DNA from: Procambarus clarkii | Lineage: Eukaryota > Arthropoda > Malacostraca > Decapoda > Cambaridae | DNA length: 64,000 nt | Assembly: GCF_040958095.1 (NCBI RefSeq) | Contig: NC_091193.1 | Coordinates: 22,698,901-22,762,900 of the forward strand | Reading direction: 5' to 3' | In this document: positions 45,865 through 56,777 of the stretch, piece after piece | Layout: the number at the start of each line of letters is the position of its first letter | Numbering within the stretch: the first letter of the stretch is position 1 | Translations under genes and position numbers: made by a program | The notes under the pieces: generated by a model | Told to the model about the DNA's origin: nothing | Database searches by the model: none | Seen by the model: only the letters and a program-made list of their open reading frames with translations

Positions 45865-46310
45865 TTAATGTTTTTGACATCCAGTCTCAGAACTGCAAGG
45901 TGGATAGCCGCGTGAGGGTCTGAAGCTCCCCCTTCCCAGGGAGGGGGGGTCGAGCAGGCAGCGGCGCAGTAACGTGGTGACGTCATGCACATTTGCTCGT
46001 TTTCACTTGGGGAGCTCTCTCCACTAGTTCGGCTTTCAGTGGCAATATTTTAACCAGAATAGGGGTTTGTTTTGGGGCGCTTACCTTTCTGGGTGCCTGA
46101 CCTGGTCGATGGCAGACAATGGATTGTTTCCAACCACATGGGGGTTTCCACAGGACATTGCTCCTCGTGCCTCTCTGAGGGGGCCAGGTTCTGGCTCGTG
46201 GTTCCTGGTAGGCCTAAGAACTCCATTCACATGACTGATACCAAAGTCTAATATATCAATATCAGCCTGGATGCTCCAGGGAGCCGATGGGGCTCCCGCC
46301 AGAAAATGTA
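45865..46310 (-). mobile_element. Terminal-inverted-repeat element, copy 2, inverted
   Basis: The reverse complement of this segment matches copy 1 from its left end (CCTGGATGCTCCAGGGAGCC, near 46290) to the block GACATCCAG (about 45875), without the SINE. The two copies form a long imperfect palindrome around a centre at about 45730-45860, which contains a G-run (45828-45840). The end opposite the terminal repeat is truncated. Confidence 0.7.
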
Positions 46311-47046
46311 CAAAAAATCTATTTGAACTAAATGGAGGAATGCATACATCATACTTGATGCTTCTTAAAATAATTGATGATCATGAAAGCTACCATGAAA
46401 AATATATATATACTGTATACCCTGTATGTTTTGAAAGTCGTTAGCACAATGTAAATTTTTTAATTTCATATATTTTAATTCAATTGTGTAGACAGACAAC
46501 TACTTGTATCAATATAAAATGGGAAAAGGTACAATAAAACATCTAATACAACTGTGACTCAGAAGAATAACAGCAAAAAAGAACAGAAGTGATCACAACA
46601 CCGTAGAGCATTACAATTTCATAATTCATTGATGAAGTTTGTATACATTTAAAAAGTACAATTCTTAAATAGCTCACAAAACAAACAACAAATATAATAC
46701 TGTATGCTGCAAATCTGTGCAGTCACAAGCAAGACAAGTTTTTATTCAATACAGTAAAAGACTCTGAATCATAGAAACGATTCAAAATCAACAATACATG
46801 AAGCAGCCTTGTGCATCAAAGACACAGGTAAAAGTAGGATTACAAGATCACACAGATTCCATACACCACCTCTCTCTCACTAGTGATTTTGTTCAAACAG
46901 CAGCCTTTTCATCCCTCACAAATTCACACAAATTACAAGTATTTATTCCGATGTTTGCACTGCCATTTTAACATTTTAGGGGAAAGGGATATAAATCCAT
47001 AATTATTTAGGATTTCTATGGAATAAGTAATCTTGGATGAACATGT
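46311..47046. other. AT-rich DNA, nothing recognised
   Basis: No coding, SINE or LINE similarity was seen. It separates the inverted pair of terminal-repeat elements from the 3' end of LINE copy C. Confidence 0.4.
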
Positions 47047-47131
47047 ACTAAAAGAAAGTAATTATCAAAAGAAGGTGCAAAGCAGTGAAGATTATATAGC
47101 ACCATCAAAGTTGCAGGATATTCAAAAGATG

Positions 47132-50100
47132 CTAAATATCACCAAGGATGCCAAAACAAACGTGCATAAAACAAGCGATATCAAAGGTATCCGATTCACC
47201 AAGGATTCCATTGAGGGACAAATGACTGCGAGGGATAGTTTGAAAGCAAGTCACCAACACGTCTGAAGTCAGGACATCCAACAAGGTGATGCACGACCAT
47301 AAGAGGGACAATGCAGGTCGGACAATAAGGAAAAGACTCCTTATTGGAGCTCCATTAAGGGCTTGTGAGTTAAATGTGTATGACCAATATATATCCTCGC
47401 CAGAGCTGTTTTCCACCGTTTGTTATGGTGGTAGGAAGAAGGCCAAGGAAACAGGCTACCTTTAAGAGTATGCAGTTTGTTACCAGTAACAGAAAACCAA
47501 TGACCATGCCAACAGGGATGGATCAAGGAATGAATGACTAGCTAAATCGGAATAAGAAAGGCCTTTTTGGAAAATTGGACTGCGGATATCCTCCTTAGCA
47601 GCAATGTTCACACGCTCATTTAAGGAAATACCAATGTGCATGGGAACCCAGCAAAATTCAACCTGCTTAAATCTGCTAGAAGTGAGAAACAGCCAATATT
47701 GGATTTTGACTATCACTGGATGTAAAGGATTGAATGACTCCAAAGCCATGAGACGACCACAATGACAAAGGAGCGCCAATAATGGTAAACCAATCTATGA
47801 GGGACATACAAGATAGCATACACTTCAGCTGTGAACATGTTATCCTTTTGGAGGTAGGAAGCACATATAGGTGTAGTCCAGAAACACAACAGAGTATCCA
47901 ACACCTGCAGCAAACTTTGACCCATCTGTGAAGAAGGCAGCAGAACACTAATGGAAAGAAAAATGTTTGAGGAAAAGGTGTTTTAAAACAAGAGGAGGGA
48001 TAGAAGCCTTAACCATGTGGGGTTAATGATTTGCAAAATTCACTAGTGAAACCTGCCAAGGAGGTAAAGATGGAATGACTCGAGGAGACACTGCGTACAG
48101 AAATTGAATGGGAAGCTTGTAAGCGAGACATCTGAACAGAAAAAGGAAGAGGTGAAAGAAAACAGGGCCCACTGAAAAGGCAACAGCCAAAGTGCTGCAA
48201 TAGTAAGAATGAGGATGTTTCAGAGACCTCGCGAAGAAAAGGCAGTAACGATCATGACGATCCTGAAGCGAGAAGATGTTCCTTTAAACATAAAAGCTCT
48301 GGATGCGAGATGAACAAAAGACACCAGAGCTGAGGCACAACTCAGCATGGCGCAGAACATCAAGGCAGCAAAGGACTGAAGGAGAGGCAGAGGAGTAGGC
48401 CGGGCAGCTAAAATCCAGTTTAGACAACACGAAAGAGGAGTGAAAAGAGAGGAGGGCACCTATCAGCACCCCAGGAAGTGTGGGACAAGACTTGAAAGAG
48501 CGTAAGGGCTTTAGAGCATTCAACTCGGATGCAAGAAACATGGGGGAACCAAGATAAACAAGTGCCAAAAATCAGCCCCAAAAGGTTATCAGAATCCAGC
48601 CCATCCTCCTGTTTTAGTAGTATTTATAATAACTATGAGGACCATAGTATATATACCAATGTAAATGAAATTAGAAAGTAGAAATCTGAACTAATGAGTT
48701 GGACAAACTGGAAAACTTACTTTTTACTTGTGTTGCTTTGATAAACTAAACTAACCTAAACTTCCTAGGCCTAATACACGATATCTGAGGTGTAATATAG
48801 TACATGTGTGTGCTATTCTAGGCCTAGGAATATTTAAGTTTGTTTTTAGCTTTATTTATTTTAAAAGAATTCGTTACTGGTCAGTATACTACTATCTAAA
48901 AGCTAAGTACGTATGAATCAGTGACTATTGACGACCGTCACAATATATAGGCAAGAGGGTGGGTTGCAGAATACGTATAGAGAAGGGTATACAAGTTTTA
49001 GTTGTAGAGAACTTGAAGCCATGATTGGTGGCCCAGGATGACACATCAGTCGCAAGTTGGAGCTGGCATTGGAGGAAAGTGAAGTCATCTCCCCAACAGC
49101 AATGAAATCATGTACATAAAGGGCCAAAAAATCATCAGAAGGAAGAGAGGAAGTAAGACCATTAAAGGGCAATGAGGAAAAGAGTAGTACTTAAAACACT
49201 ACCCCAGGAAATACCTTCAAAATTGGGGGAGAGAGAGATAGAGAAAGTGGCACTAAATCTCGCTTGGAAGAAATGATGAGAGAGGAAGCCAGAAAGAAAG
49301 AGCAGGAGAGTGCCACAAAGGCCAAAAGAATGAAGCTGGGACAAAATATTGTACCTCCAATTGGTATCATAAGCGTTTTCAAAGTAAAAAAGAACAGCAA
49401 CCACGCAAGACCTAGTGGCAAAGGCAGAACGAATGTAGACCAACGGGTCCACCAAAATGTCAGTTGGGCTGCAACACTTGTGAAAGTCAAATTGTGAGGA
49501 AGAAAGGATGCGATAATGTTCGAAGAACCACACGAGGCGGACACTGACCGTACATTCGTAGAGCATGCCGATGCAACTCGTCAGGGCAACAAGACGAAAA
49601 TTCTTAGGGGAGAACCCAAACCTTCCGAATGGGAAGAACAACTGCCACAAGGGAATCATTGGGGAGAGATGATGTCTTCCAAATACAATTTTAAGTAAAC
49701 AGTAAATACCGAAAGGTACTCTGAGGGAGATAGTGAAGCATCTTATAATGACTGCCCTCCAAGCTCGCCGCAGTAGAACCACAGAGGGACAGAGCAGACT
49801 GGAGTTCCGAGAAAGAGTGATAGAAGAGAAAAGATTGTTATAAGGGAGCTGGAGGTGGGTGTGAAAGATCAAGTTACAAGACTCGAGAAGGGGCTTACAA
49901 GAAAGGAAAATAGGAGATGGACACTGGAGCTAATGGCAGAAAAGTGTAGACCCAATGCAGTCACGACCAACACCGGATCTGGAACGACAGAACCATGGAG
50001 ACGAAGGAATGGTGATAGGTCCGGAGCAAACTTGCCAGCACTTATGGATCCTCTTCCAGATTTGATGGTGAGGGGTGTCAATCGTAATGGTGGAGACAAG
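47132..50100 (-). pseudogene. ORF2 RT and RNase H remnants of LINE copy C
   Basis: The RNase H block reads WVPMHIGISLNERVNIAAKE near 47620, QLKCMLSCM-like E-block sequence near 47830, and an FTDGSKFAAGVG block near 47915, keeping the Asp that is Asn in copy A. RT readings include FSPKNFRLVALTSC (minus strand near 49600), FYFENAYDTNWR near 49370 and a diverged active-site region near 49110 (ALYVHDF, where copy A has ALYVDDL). Frames change many times. Confidence 0.75.
48600..48955. mobile_element. Unidentified insertion in copy C
   Basis: About 350 bp with no counterpart in copy A at this point of RT. It contains inverted phrases CCTAGGCCTA (near 48765) and TAGGCCTAGG (near 48820), suggesting a small inverted-repeat element. 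The outer boundaries are not resolved. Confidence 0.4.
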
Positions 50101-50204
50101 GGATTGTCAATTCTCTAATTTAGCAGTACAGATGGCCCAACAGACCACCACACTCGCCTTCCAAAACAAAACAAGAATCAGGAGCCAGTCAGTGTCTATC
50201 TGAT

Positions 50205-50395
50205 GATCGGTCTCGCTGATCACCCTGATGCCCCTGTTACCTAGCAGTAAATAGGTACTTGGGAGTTAGACAGCTGCTATGGACTGCTTTCTGGGGGTGA
50301 GTACCAAAAAGGAGGCCTGGTCGAGGACCGGGCTGCGGGGACGCTAAGCCCGAAATTATCTCAAAATAACCTCAAGAAGAAGATAACCTCTCTTC
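50205..50395 (+). mobile_element. SINE type 4, copy in LINE C
   Basis: Carries CTGATGCCCCTGTTACCTAG, TAAATAGGTACTTGGGAGTT and GGCCTGGTCGAGGACCGGGC, ending CTCAAGAAGAAGATAACC. The tRNA-like head is degraded. It is inserted within the endonuclease-coding part of copy C. Confidence 0.75.
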
Positions 50396-50784
50396 CAGGC
50401 TGCATGATTACAACGTACAGCCTGAGCAAAATATGTATCCTCACTTGAGCTGTTTTCTACCACTGGAGGCATAGCGAGGAGGGCAGCATTCAAGAGAGTA
50501 TTGTGAGAAAGAATGAGGGCCTACAAGAGGAGCAGGTTGGACAGGATGGAGAGAGCATGAAAAAATCCCAGCCATGAAATCGCTATTGAGGGAACGAGAG
50601 AGGATGGCAGAAAGAGAAGAGGATGAGAGCATCACCCCAGAGGGCATGCCAACAGTTAAATTCACCAAAAAGTAGCACTGGCTCTGGCAAGGAGTCCAAG
50701 AGGCTTTAAAATCGGAAAGAGAAAGAGGAACATTAAGGGGAAAAAGAAATTGGAACAGACAGCGTACCATTTACCTACAAAGAT

Positions 50785-50848
50785 GGGAGCAAGTAATTAT
50801 CAAAAGAAGGCACCAAGCTGGAGAGACTGTAGCATTATTGAAAAAATA
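50785..50848 (-). mobile_element. 64-bp 3'-end scrap of the I-like LINE inside copy C
   Basis: AAGTAATTATCAAAAGAAGG followed by CACCAAGCTGG... is the LINE 3' terminus. It lies between GATGGGAGC and AAGCAGCAGAAG, which are contiguous in copy A (GATACGAGCAGCAGAACAA). It therefore looks like an extremely 5'-truncated insertion of the same family. An AAG/AAGC-type flanking duplication is possible but very short. Confidence 0.65.
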
Positions 50849-51234
50849 CAAGCAGCAGAAGAATGAACCTTTGACGGAAAAATAAGAAAAAAGAAGTAAC
50901 ATCATTCCAGATCAAGAGCAGTAAAATTAAAACCAGCGAAAGCTAGATGGGAGGAAAGAAAGCCATAATGGCGGAAGAAACCAAGGTGAGACCAAGCATA
51001 GGCTCCTGGAAGCAGACATAAAGTAGTGAAAATTGAGAAATCAGAAGTTGAGTTCAGAAAAATTTGTAAATTACTACTGTTCCATCCATTGAAGGATAAA
51101 CATAGGAAAGAACAGAAGGCAAGAATATAAATAATATAGAAACCCGAAGGCAAAGGAGGATCAGAAGCATGGACAGTGAAGTCCAGGTGTGGTAGAGGTA
51201 AATCTCTAGAGGTAAAGAGGTAGAGGACAGTCTC

Positions 51235-51476
51235 CGTGGTGTAGTGGTAAGACACTCGCCTGACGTTCCGCGAGCGCTATGTCATGGGTTCGTATCCTGG
51301 CCGGGGAGGATTTACTGGGCGCAATTCCTTAACTGTAGCCTCTGTTTAACGCAACAGTAAAATGTGTACTTGGATGAAAAAACAATTCTTCGCAGCTGGG
51401 GATCGTATTCCAGGGACCTGCCCGAAACGCTACGCGTACTAGTGGCTGTACAAGAATGTAACAACTCTTGTATATA

Positions 51477-51519
<43 letters not shown>

Positions 51520-51520
51520 A
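51235..51520 (+). mobile_element. tRNA-derived SINE, type 2, with A tail
   Basis: The head carries TGGTGTAGTGGTAAGACAC (A box) and GGGTTCGTATCCTGG (B box). The body has GGGGAGGATTTACTGGGCG, GCCTCTGTTTAACGCAACAG and CGAAACGCTACGCGTACTAG, ending TTGTATATATCT plus about 37 A (51481-51517). It is a complete-looking copy inserted between the endonuclease and gag remnants of LINE C. Confidence 0.85.
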
Positions 51521-51604
51521 TCGAGGAGAGCAAAATTGAGAGGGCAGTAGAAAGAAGCAATGGCGAACAAATAGGGTCAGGAGAGGGCGCTGGGGAGGGG
51601 GGGA

Positions 51605-51795
51605 AGGGAAGCATCAGGAGAAAGCTCCAAGCCATTACAACTATATAGCACTCGGAAGGGGTCAGGATAAGGATAAGGATTTGGTGTGGGGACGGGGGAA
51701 AGAAATGGTTCTTAACCACTTGGATGGTCGTGGATTGAGCATCGACTTACAGGATGCGAGACCGTGGCTCTACCATCCAGTCCAAATGGTTGGGC
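51605..51795 (-). mobile_element. tRNA-derived SINE, type 1, second copy
   Basis: Minus-strand copy of the unit at 621-797. It has the CATTACAACTATATAGCACT body, the GGATAAGGATAAGGATTTGG segment and a tRNA-like head near 51720-51790. A G-rich low-complexity stretch follows (51800-51975). Confidence 0.75.
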
Positions 51796-51929
51796 GGTGG
51801 GTAACAATGGGGAGGGGAGTGGCAAGGGTTGGAGGGGGAAGGGGGGTGAGAAGTGGCAAGGGTTGGAGGGGTGGGGAGGGGGGGGGAGGGGGGGGGAAGT
51901 TACAAGGGTTGAAGGGACAGGGGAGGGAG

Positions 51930-52860
51930 AATGGGGAGGAGAGTGGCAAGGATTGAAGGGGGGGGGGGGAAAGAGTGGGGAACATCGACAAACAGCAGGA
52001 GCACCTCACCAGCGACAGGATCAGAGGCAAGGGTTATGGGACCATCCATAGGTAGATTAGTCAACTCCACTACTGGGACAGGAGAGGCAGGAACCAAGAC
52101 AGAGAAGGACAGTGTGGAAAGGTCAGAAGCCTTCTTACTTGACAGGGAGGAAGAAGAACCAGGTTTCTGTTTCTGAGAAGGCCGAGAAGAAAGACTGTCA
52201 AAAAAGGGGAGGAGGAGAAGGAAGAGGGAGAGAAGTAGAGTTAATCGAGCAAGGAAGAGATGAACTGGGAGGGGTGGAACAGATAGATGGAGAAGGAAGA
52301 GGGACACTGGTGGTCACATAATAGACAGGAGGAGTGGGAGCTGGTGGGCCTTTCAGGGTCCTAGGGTTAGAAACCATTGGAGAACGAAGGACGGGAAGGA
52401 GGGTGGGAAACTGCAGTGACGCAACATACGAGCACAAGTAATGGAAGTGTCAAGATGATGGACCTGGTGCTAAGCCTCGGGGAAAGAAAGACGATCATGA
52501 TGTTTCAAAGAAAGGACAGCCTGTTTAAACTTATAATAAATGCACAATTGAGAAAAGGCAGGGTGGGCCTCCCTGCAGTTGATGCAGCAAGCCAGGGAAA
52601 AAGAGCAATCAGCACGAGAATACCTGGGATCACCACACAAGGGGTACCTCACAGCTGCAAAACCATGTCCAAACTGCCAACACTAATTGCACAGGCGAGG
52701 AGAGGGGATGTACTCCTGAACAGAGCATCAGGCAACGGCAAGCATGACTGAAGACGGGAGGGTCCTACCATCAAAAGTTATCTTCACAATATGAAGAGAA
52801 CAAAGACGATGATCACGAGAGGGACGAATAAAGGAGTCAATCCTCTAAGAGACAGGAGAT
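51930..52860 (-). pseudogene. ORF1 (gag) remnant of LINE copy C
   Basis: The minus strand encodes a decayed zinc-knuckle region (CGDPRYSRADC, where the His is Tyr; CINCREAHPAFSQLC) near 52530-52640, then a Ser/Pro-rich tail (52000-52300) with KQKPGSSSSLSSKKASDLS matching copy A. The N-terminal half of gag is not recognisable beyond 52860. Confidence 0.7.
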
Positions 52861-52865
52861 ATGTT

Positions 52866-54447
52866 TGAATAACAGATTTCACACCTTTATCAGCCAGTTC
52901 AATGAAGTTGATACCAACATGACTAGGTACTCAAACAAAGTTCTACTTGTTTGTATTTACTAAAAATATACTGTACAGGTAATGCTGAATATCCAAAACT
53001 ATAGGACTGAATAGATAAAAACTCAATAGCTAGCAATAGCTTTGCATTAAGAAGGTGCTAAGCGCAGTAATGCCTATAGTACTTTTACAGAATATTCAAA
53101 AGTTCCTAGATATTCAGGATGCCAATAAGAAAGACATAATACAAGCAACACACGACAGTCTTAAATCTGTATTTAAAGGAGGTACAGCTAATGTTGGATC
53201 AAGAAAGCAAGAAAATTTTCTTTCTAATATTGGTCAATTTTAGAAAGAAACCATAAATTTGAATCCATATGGGAAAACAACTATGAGCACAATTAGTCAA
53301 ATCAGTTTTTGAGTTTTGACTAATTGTGTATCAAAAACTCTAATCTATTTTGTGCATCAAAACAATTCAAACAAGTGATCGGTGCCGAATTCTAAAATTA
53401 AATACTCTTTCCATGCAACCATGTAATTTAAGTGGTGTACACAAATGTGTTTTTCTTTCAAGTGCAAATATTGTGCCCGTGCTTTGTCAAAGCCATTGCA
53501 TAACTACAATTTGAACAATGATCAGCAATGAATAATTATCCACTCAAATATTTTAGAGGCATTTGAGAATAAAGTGAATCAGAACTTTTAATTTAATGAA
53601 TGGTTTTATGGGCACCATAATTGCTAACTGGGAAAAATATGACCAAGAACAGCACTATGTTCCATTTTCTGTTAAATTTCCAGGCATTGCAATTAAAAAT
53701 TTATAATTTTATGCATACAAGTTATCATGGTAAAGCTTTGGTTAAGCCATATAATGAATTGCAACCCATTGCAGTCACCAAAATATCTACAATTACATTG
53801 CAATAATTGGTAAGGATTATCATCTGTTTGGTATGCCTGAATATTTACTGTTGCTATAAAAGCCCCAATTTAAGAACAAACTTGATAATTTTAGAATAAA
53901 ATTGGGGGATAACACAATTTTTCTATACAACTTTCTTCATATGTGATCACATGAACATTATCATTTTCCTGTTTATATATGAAATTAACAAAATGAAGTA
54001 ACAATGAGATTATTAGTTGTAGTAAATAAACCTTTGGCAACAACTGTGTTGAACAAAGTGGGGGGAACCATCTTTAAATGTTTTATATACATTATCACAT
54101 GTACTTTTATCCTATGATTTTATCATCAAAACAAAAGCAGAGATGCTCTATAATTTTGCATTAATTACAGCAGTTAGAAAAACTCCGCATAATAGAAACT
54201 TTTCCTAACGGATAGAAGTGATGAGATTTAAGTCTCCCAGTCTTAATCACTGGGAATCCAATGATGGGATGACAGTCCCAATTAATCCCTAGGAAGGAGA
54301 CTGCACTGTACAACAATACCTTTACTCTTCACATAAACTAAAGGCAAGATACTATAAAGTCTCATTACTGTAGTCAATTTCTGTGCTACTCAAAAGTAAC
54401 TTATACAATTGTCAAAAAGCAAACATGATGTAAAGCTCTTAAGTCCA
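52866..54447. other. AT-rich DNA, nothing recognised
   Basis: No LINE, SINE, exon or RNA signature was seen. The only frames are short AT-rich ones. It may be intronic if the NPF gene extends to the possible terminal exon at 34.5 kb. Confidence 0.35.
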
Positions 54448-54984
54448 TTAAGGGGCCCAGTGCATGTGCACCGAAACTTCCTCACACTAAATTTTTTTTT
54501 TACATAATCTTCGTGGTAAATGCTCCAACTTTTAATAATAGATCAACATCATACCATGGAGAAAAAAAAAATCAAATTTATATAAATATCTTATAATGTC
54601 GCCAATTGTTATTTTATTCATTACGGTCTCAGAATGGCTTATAACATTCATTCTCCTCTGATGAAATTGTTTAAGAGTATAGTTTACTGTAAAAAAAAAA
54701 AAAAATTGAATGTGGCCATCCAAATATGTGCCAAATTTATACGCATAATATTTATAACTCCAAATGTTATGGCTTTATGATTAAACGATTCAGAGGAAAC
54801 CCTAGAACTAAGAACTTTGCACATAATATGTAAAAATTATGACAATCAGTCAGAAACTGAAGTTTTTATAAGGTCTCAAAAGTTGAAAATGTTGGTCATA
54901 GAGAAAAATGCATTTAAATTTCTCAACAATGAATATAGCACTTCTAATTGATGACATATCTTGTAAGTTTTAATTAAGATTGCT

Positions 54985-55462
54985 GGGCATTCGATATCAA
55001 AAGTATCCGATTCATCAAGAATGCTATCGAGGGACAAGTAACCGTGGGGAACGGTTGGAACGTAAGAGAGACACTCGTCTTGGAAGTCAGGACATTTAAC
55101 AAGGTTATGCACAACTGTAAGAGGGACAATGCCGTTAGGACAATAAGGAGCAGGATGGCGCTCGATTAAGTGTTTGTGAGTTAAGCGCATATGGCCAATA
55201 TGCAACTTTGCCAGAGCTGTTTCCCACTGCCGGTTACAGTCATAGGAAGAAGACCACAGGGACACACTACTCTTAAAAGAGTACGCAGTTTGTTACCAAT
55301 AACAGAAGACCAACAACCCTGCCAACGGGCAAGGATGGAGGAATGAATAAAAGTTGGAATAAGGAATACCTTTATGGGAAATAGGACAAGTGTGGATAGC
55401 TTCCCTAGCAGCAGCATCCGCACACTCATTTAAAGACACCAATATGGCTGGGAGCCCAGTTA
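54985..55462 (-). pseudogene. I-like LINE RNase H and 3' region fragment (copy D)
   Basis: The minus strand encodes NRQWETALAKLHIGHMRLTH, CPNGIVPLTVVHNLVKCPDF and SLDSILDESDTFDIE, matching the C-terminal end of ORF2 in copy A, plus SVRMLLLGKLSTL-frame sequence upstream. It lies inside the TTAA element and abuts the Tigger-like fragment at about 55462. It lacks the terminal 3' UTR. Confidence 0.75.
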
Positions 55463-56000
55463 TCCCTTCCTCGAAAATTAAGAAAAGGTGTGCAGCACGG
55501 GAAGAATTGTAAACTTTTGCTGAAACAACTCACCCAAATCAAGCTGCAGTAGGCCGTTACCTTAACCTTTTCAACGACACTGTGATGCATCACTACAGAC
55601 AAATGTTAAAACGAAGGGAAAAACAAGTGTCACTAGACAAATTTTTAGTGAGACAAACTATCAGTGAACCACAACCAGGTCCTAGTGGTATGCAGGCAAA
55701 ACATAGGAGAGAGTGTACCCCAGAGAAACCATCACTGCCTGATGTTACTGTTTGGCAGGGGAGTCCCCTTCCATTATAACACCTCTCCTCACCATCTTCC
55801 AGATGCCAACAGGAGTCATCAGTAAAGATAAGTAATAACATGTACATATTTTTGTAGTGAAGATCTGGGTGAATTAGGTATAAAATTATGAATTAGGATT
55901 AATTCATTTCCCTTTATTTCTTATGGAAAAATCGCTTCGACTTACGATACGTATCTGGGAACGGATTACCATCATAATCGAGGCCTCACTAATATACTAA
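55463..56000 (+). pseudogene. Tigger/pogo-like transposase C-terminus and element end
   Basis: The plus strand encodes NQAAVGRYLNLFNDTVMHHY, then RQMLKRREKQVSLDKFLVRQ and a short Pro-rich tail ending at TAA (55777). That helical, basic C-terminal block followed by SLDKFL is typical of Tigger (Tc1/mariner superfamily, DDE_1) transposases. The catalytic core is missing. The 3' end continues to a terminal-repeat-like segment, ATTTCTTATGGAAAAATCGC to ATAATCGAGGCCTCAC (about 55990). A related end lies at 59040-59235. The family call is from recall. Confidence 0.6.
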
Positions 56001-56336
56001 CTCATAATTATATGTGAAATCTGGTCCTCAAGGTGGCACCAGCTGCATATCCATTTTGTAGGCCCTCCTTACTACTTGTCTTCTTTGTGCGTCGGACAGG
56101 TGCTTGCATCTCTCTAACCCTGATTGCCAGTAAATTGGAGGTGTTACCGTTATTATCAGTACCGGTTGCTTCCCGTCACACACGCATTTATTTAAAAAAG
56201 AATTCGTAAAAAAATTATTTCTCAACATATTGGGATGAAATTTTCACGATGCTGATGACAAATAACTGGAGATTTGTTTAAATTTTTCACTATATTTCAT
56301 ATTTTGAAAAGCCTCCACGTGCACTGGGCCCCTTAA

Positions 56337-56734
56337 AGAGCAGTTACGTAAAGTGGAAAAAAAAGAAAAAAAAAATACAAATGGACAGATTTTTATTAAG
56401 TTACTCACTGTCCAAATCTCGTAATTGCTTTAGAAAATCTACTACAGTACTACTTCTCAGCAACTGAAAGAAATACAATTAATAACAAATCATCTGGGTT
56501 AGTAGGTATGGGAAAACTTAAGCATCATTTTATGAACACATTCAGGTTAGTAGGTACAAGGGAGAACGTAAGCATCATTCAATACCTGCTACCGAAAAAA
56601 GGAAACTAGGAAGCACTGCTACCTGCCCGATGGTCTGAGAAGATGAAGTAAAAGATTAGACCCATGCACATTACTCACATTTTAAAAATTAAATTACCAA
56701 AATGTGACCTCATCTGTCTCTATAGATTTATAGA

Positions 56735-56777
<43 letters not shown>

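Larger units (their letters stand above)
47047..52865 (-). mobile_element. I-like LINE copy C, heavily decayed
   Basis: The 3' end is at about 47047 (…CTTCTTTTGATAATTACT on the minus strand). From there the whole element can be followed in scraps: RNase H 47132-48000, RT 48000-50100, endonuclease 50400-51200, gag 51930-52860. It is interrupted by an unrelated piece at 48600-48950, a type-4 SINE at 50205-50395, a 64-bp LINE scrap at about 50785-50848 and SINEs at 51235-51520 and 51605-51795. Many stops and frameshifts make it the oldest of the larger copies. Confidence 0.85.
54452..56332. mobile_element. TTAA-flanked inverted-repeat element (piggyBac-like), 1.88 kb
   Basis: The left end, TTAA (54448-54451) then GGGGCCCAGTGCATGTG, is matched at the right end by CACGTGCACTGGGCCCC then TTAA (56333-56336). 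The ends are inverted repeats with one mismatch in 17 bp, flanked by identical TTAA. TTAA target duplication is the hallmark of piggyBac-type transposons. No piggyBac transposase is recognisable, so it is non-autonomous. Its interior carries later insertions: a LINE RNase H fragment (about 54985-55462) and a Tigger-like fragment (about 55463-56000). Removing these leaves about 0.85 kb. Confidence 0.7.

Noticed and set aside
51235-51310. A functional tRNA gene with good A and B boxes
   Set aside because: It is followed by a SINE body and a long A tail, with a related copy at 11675-11812.
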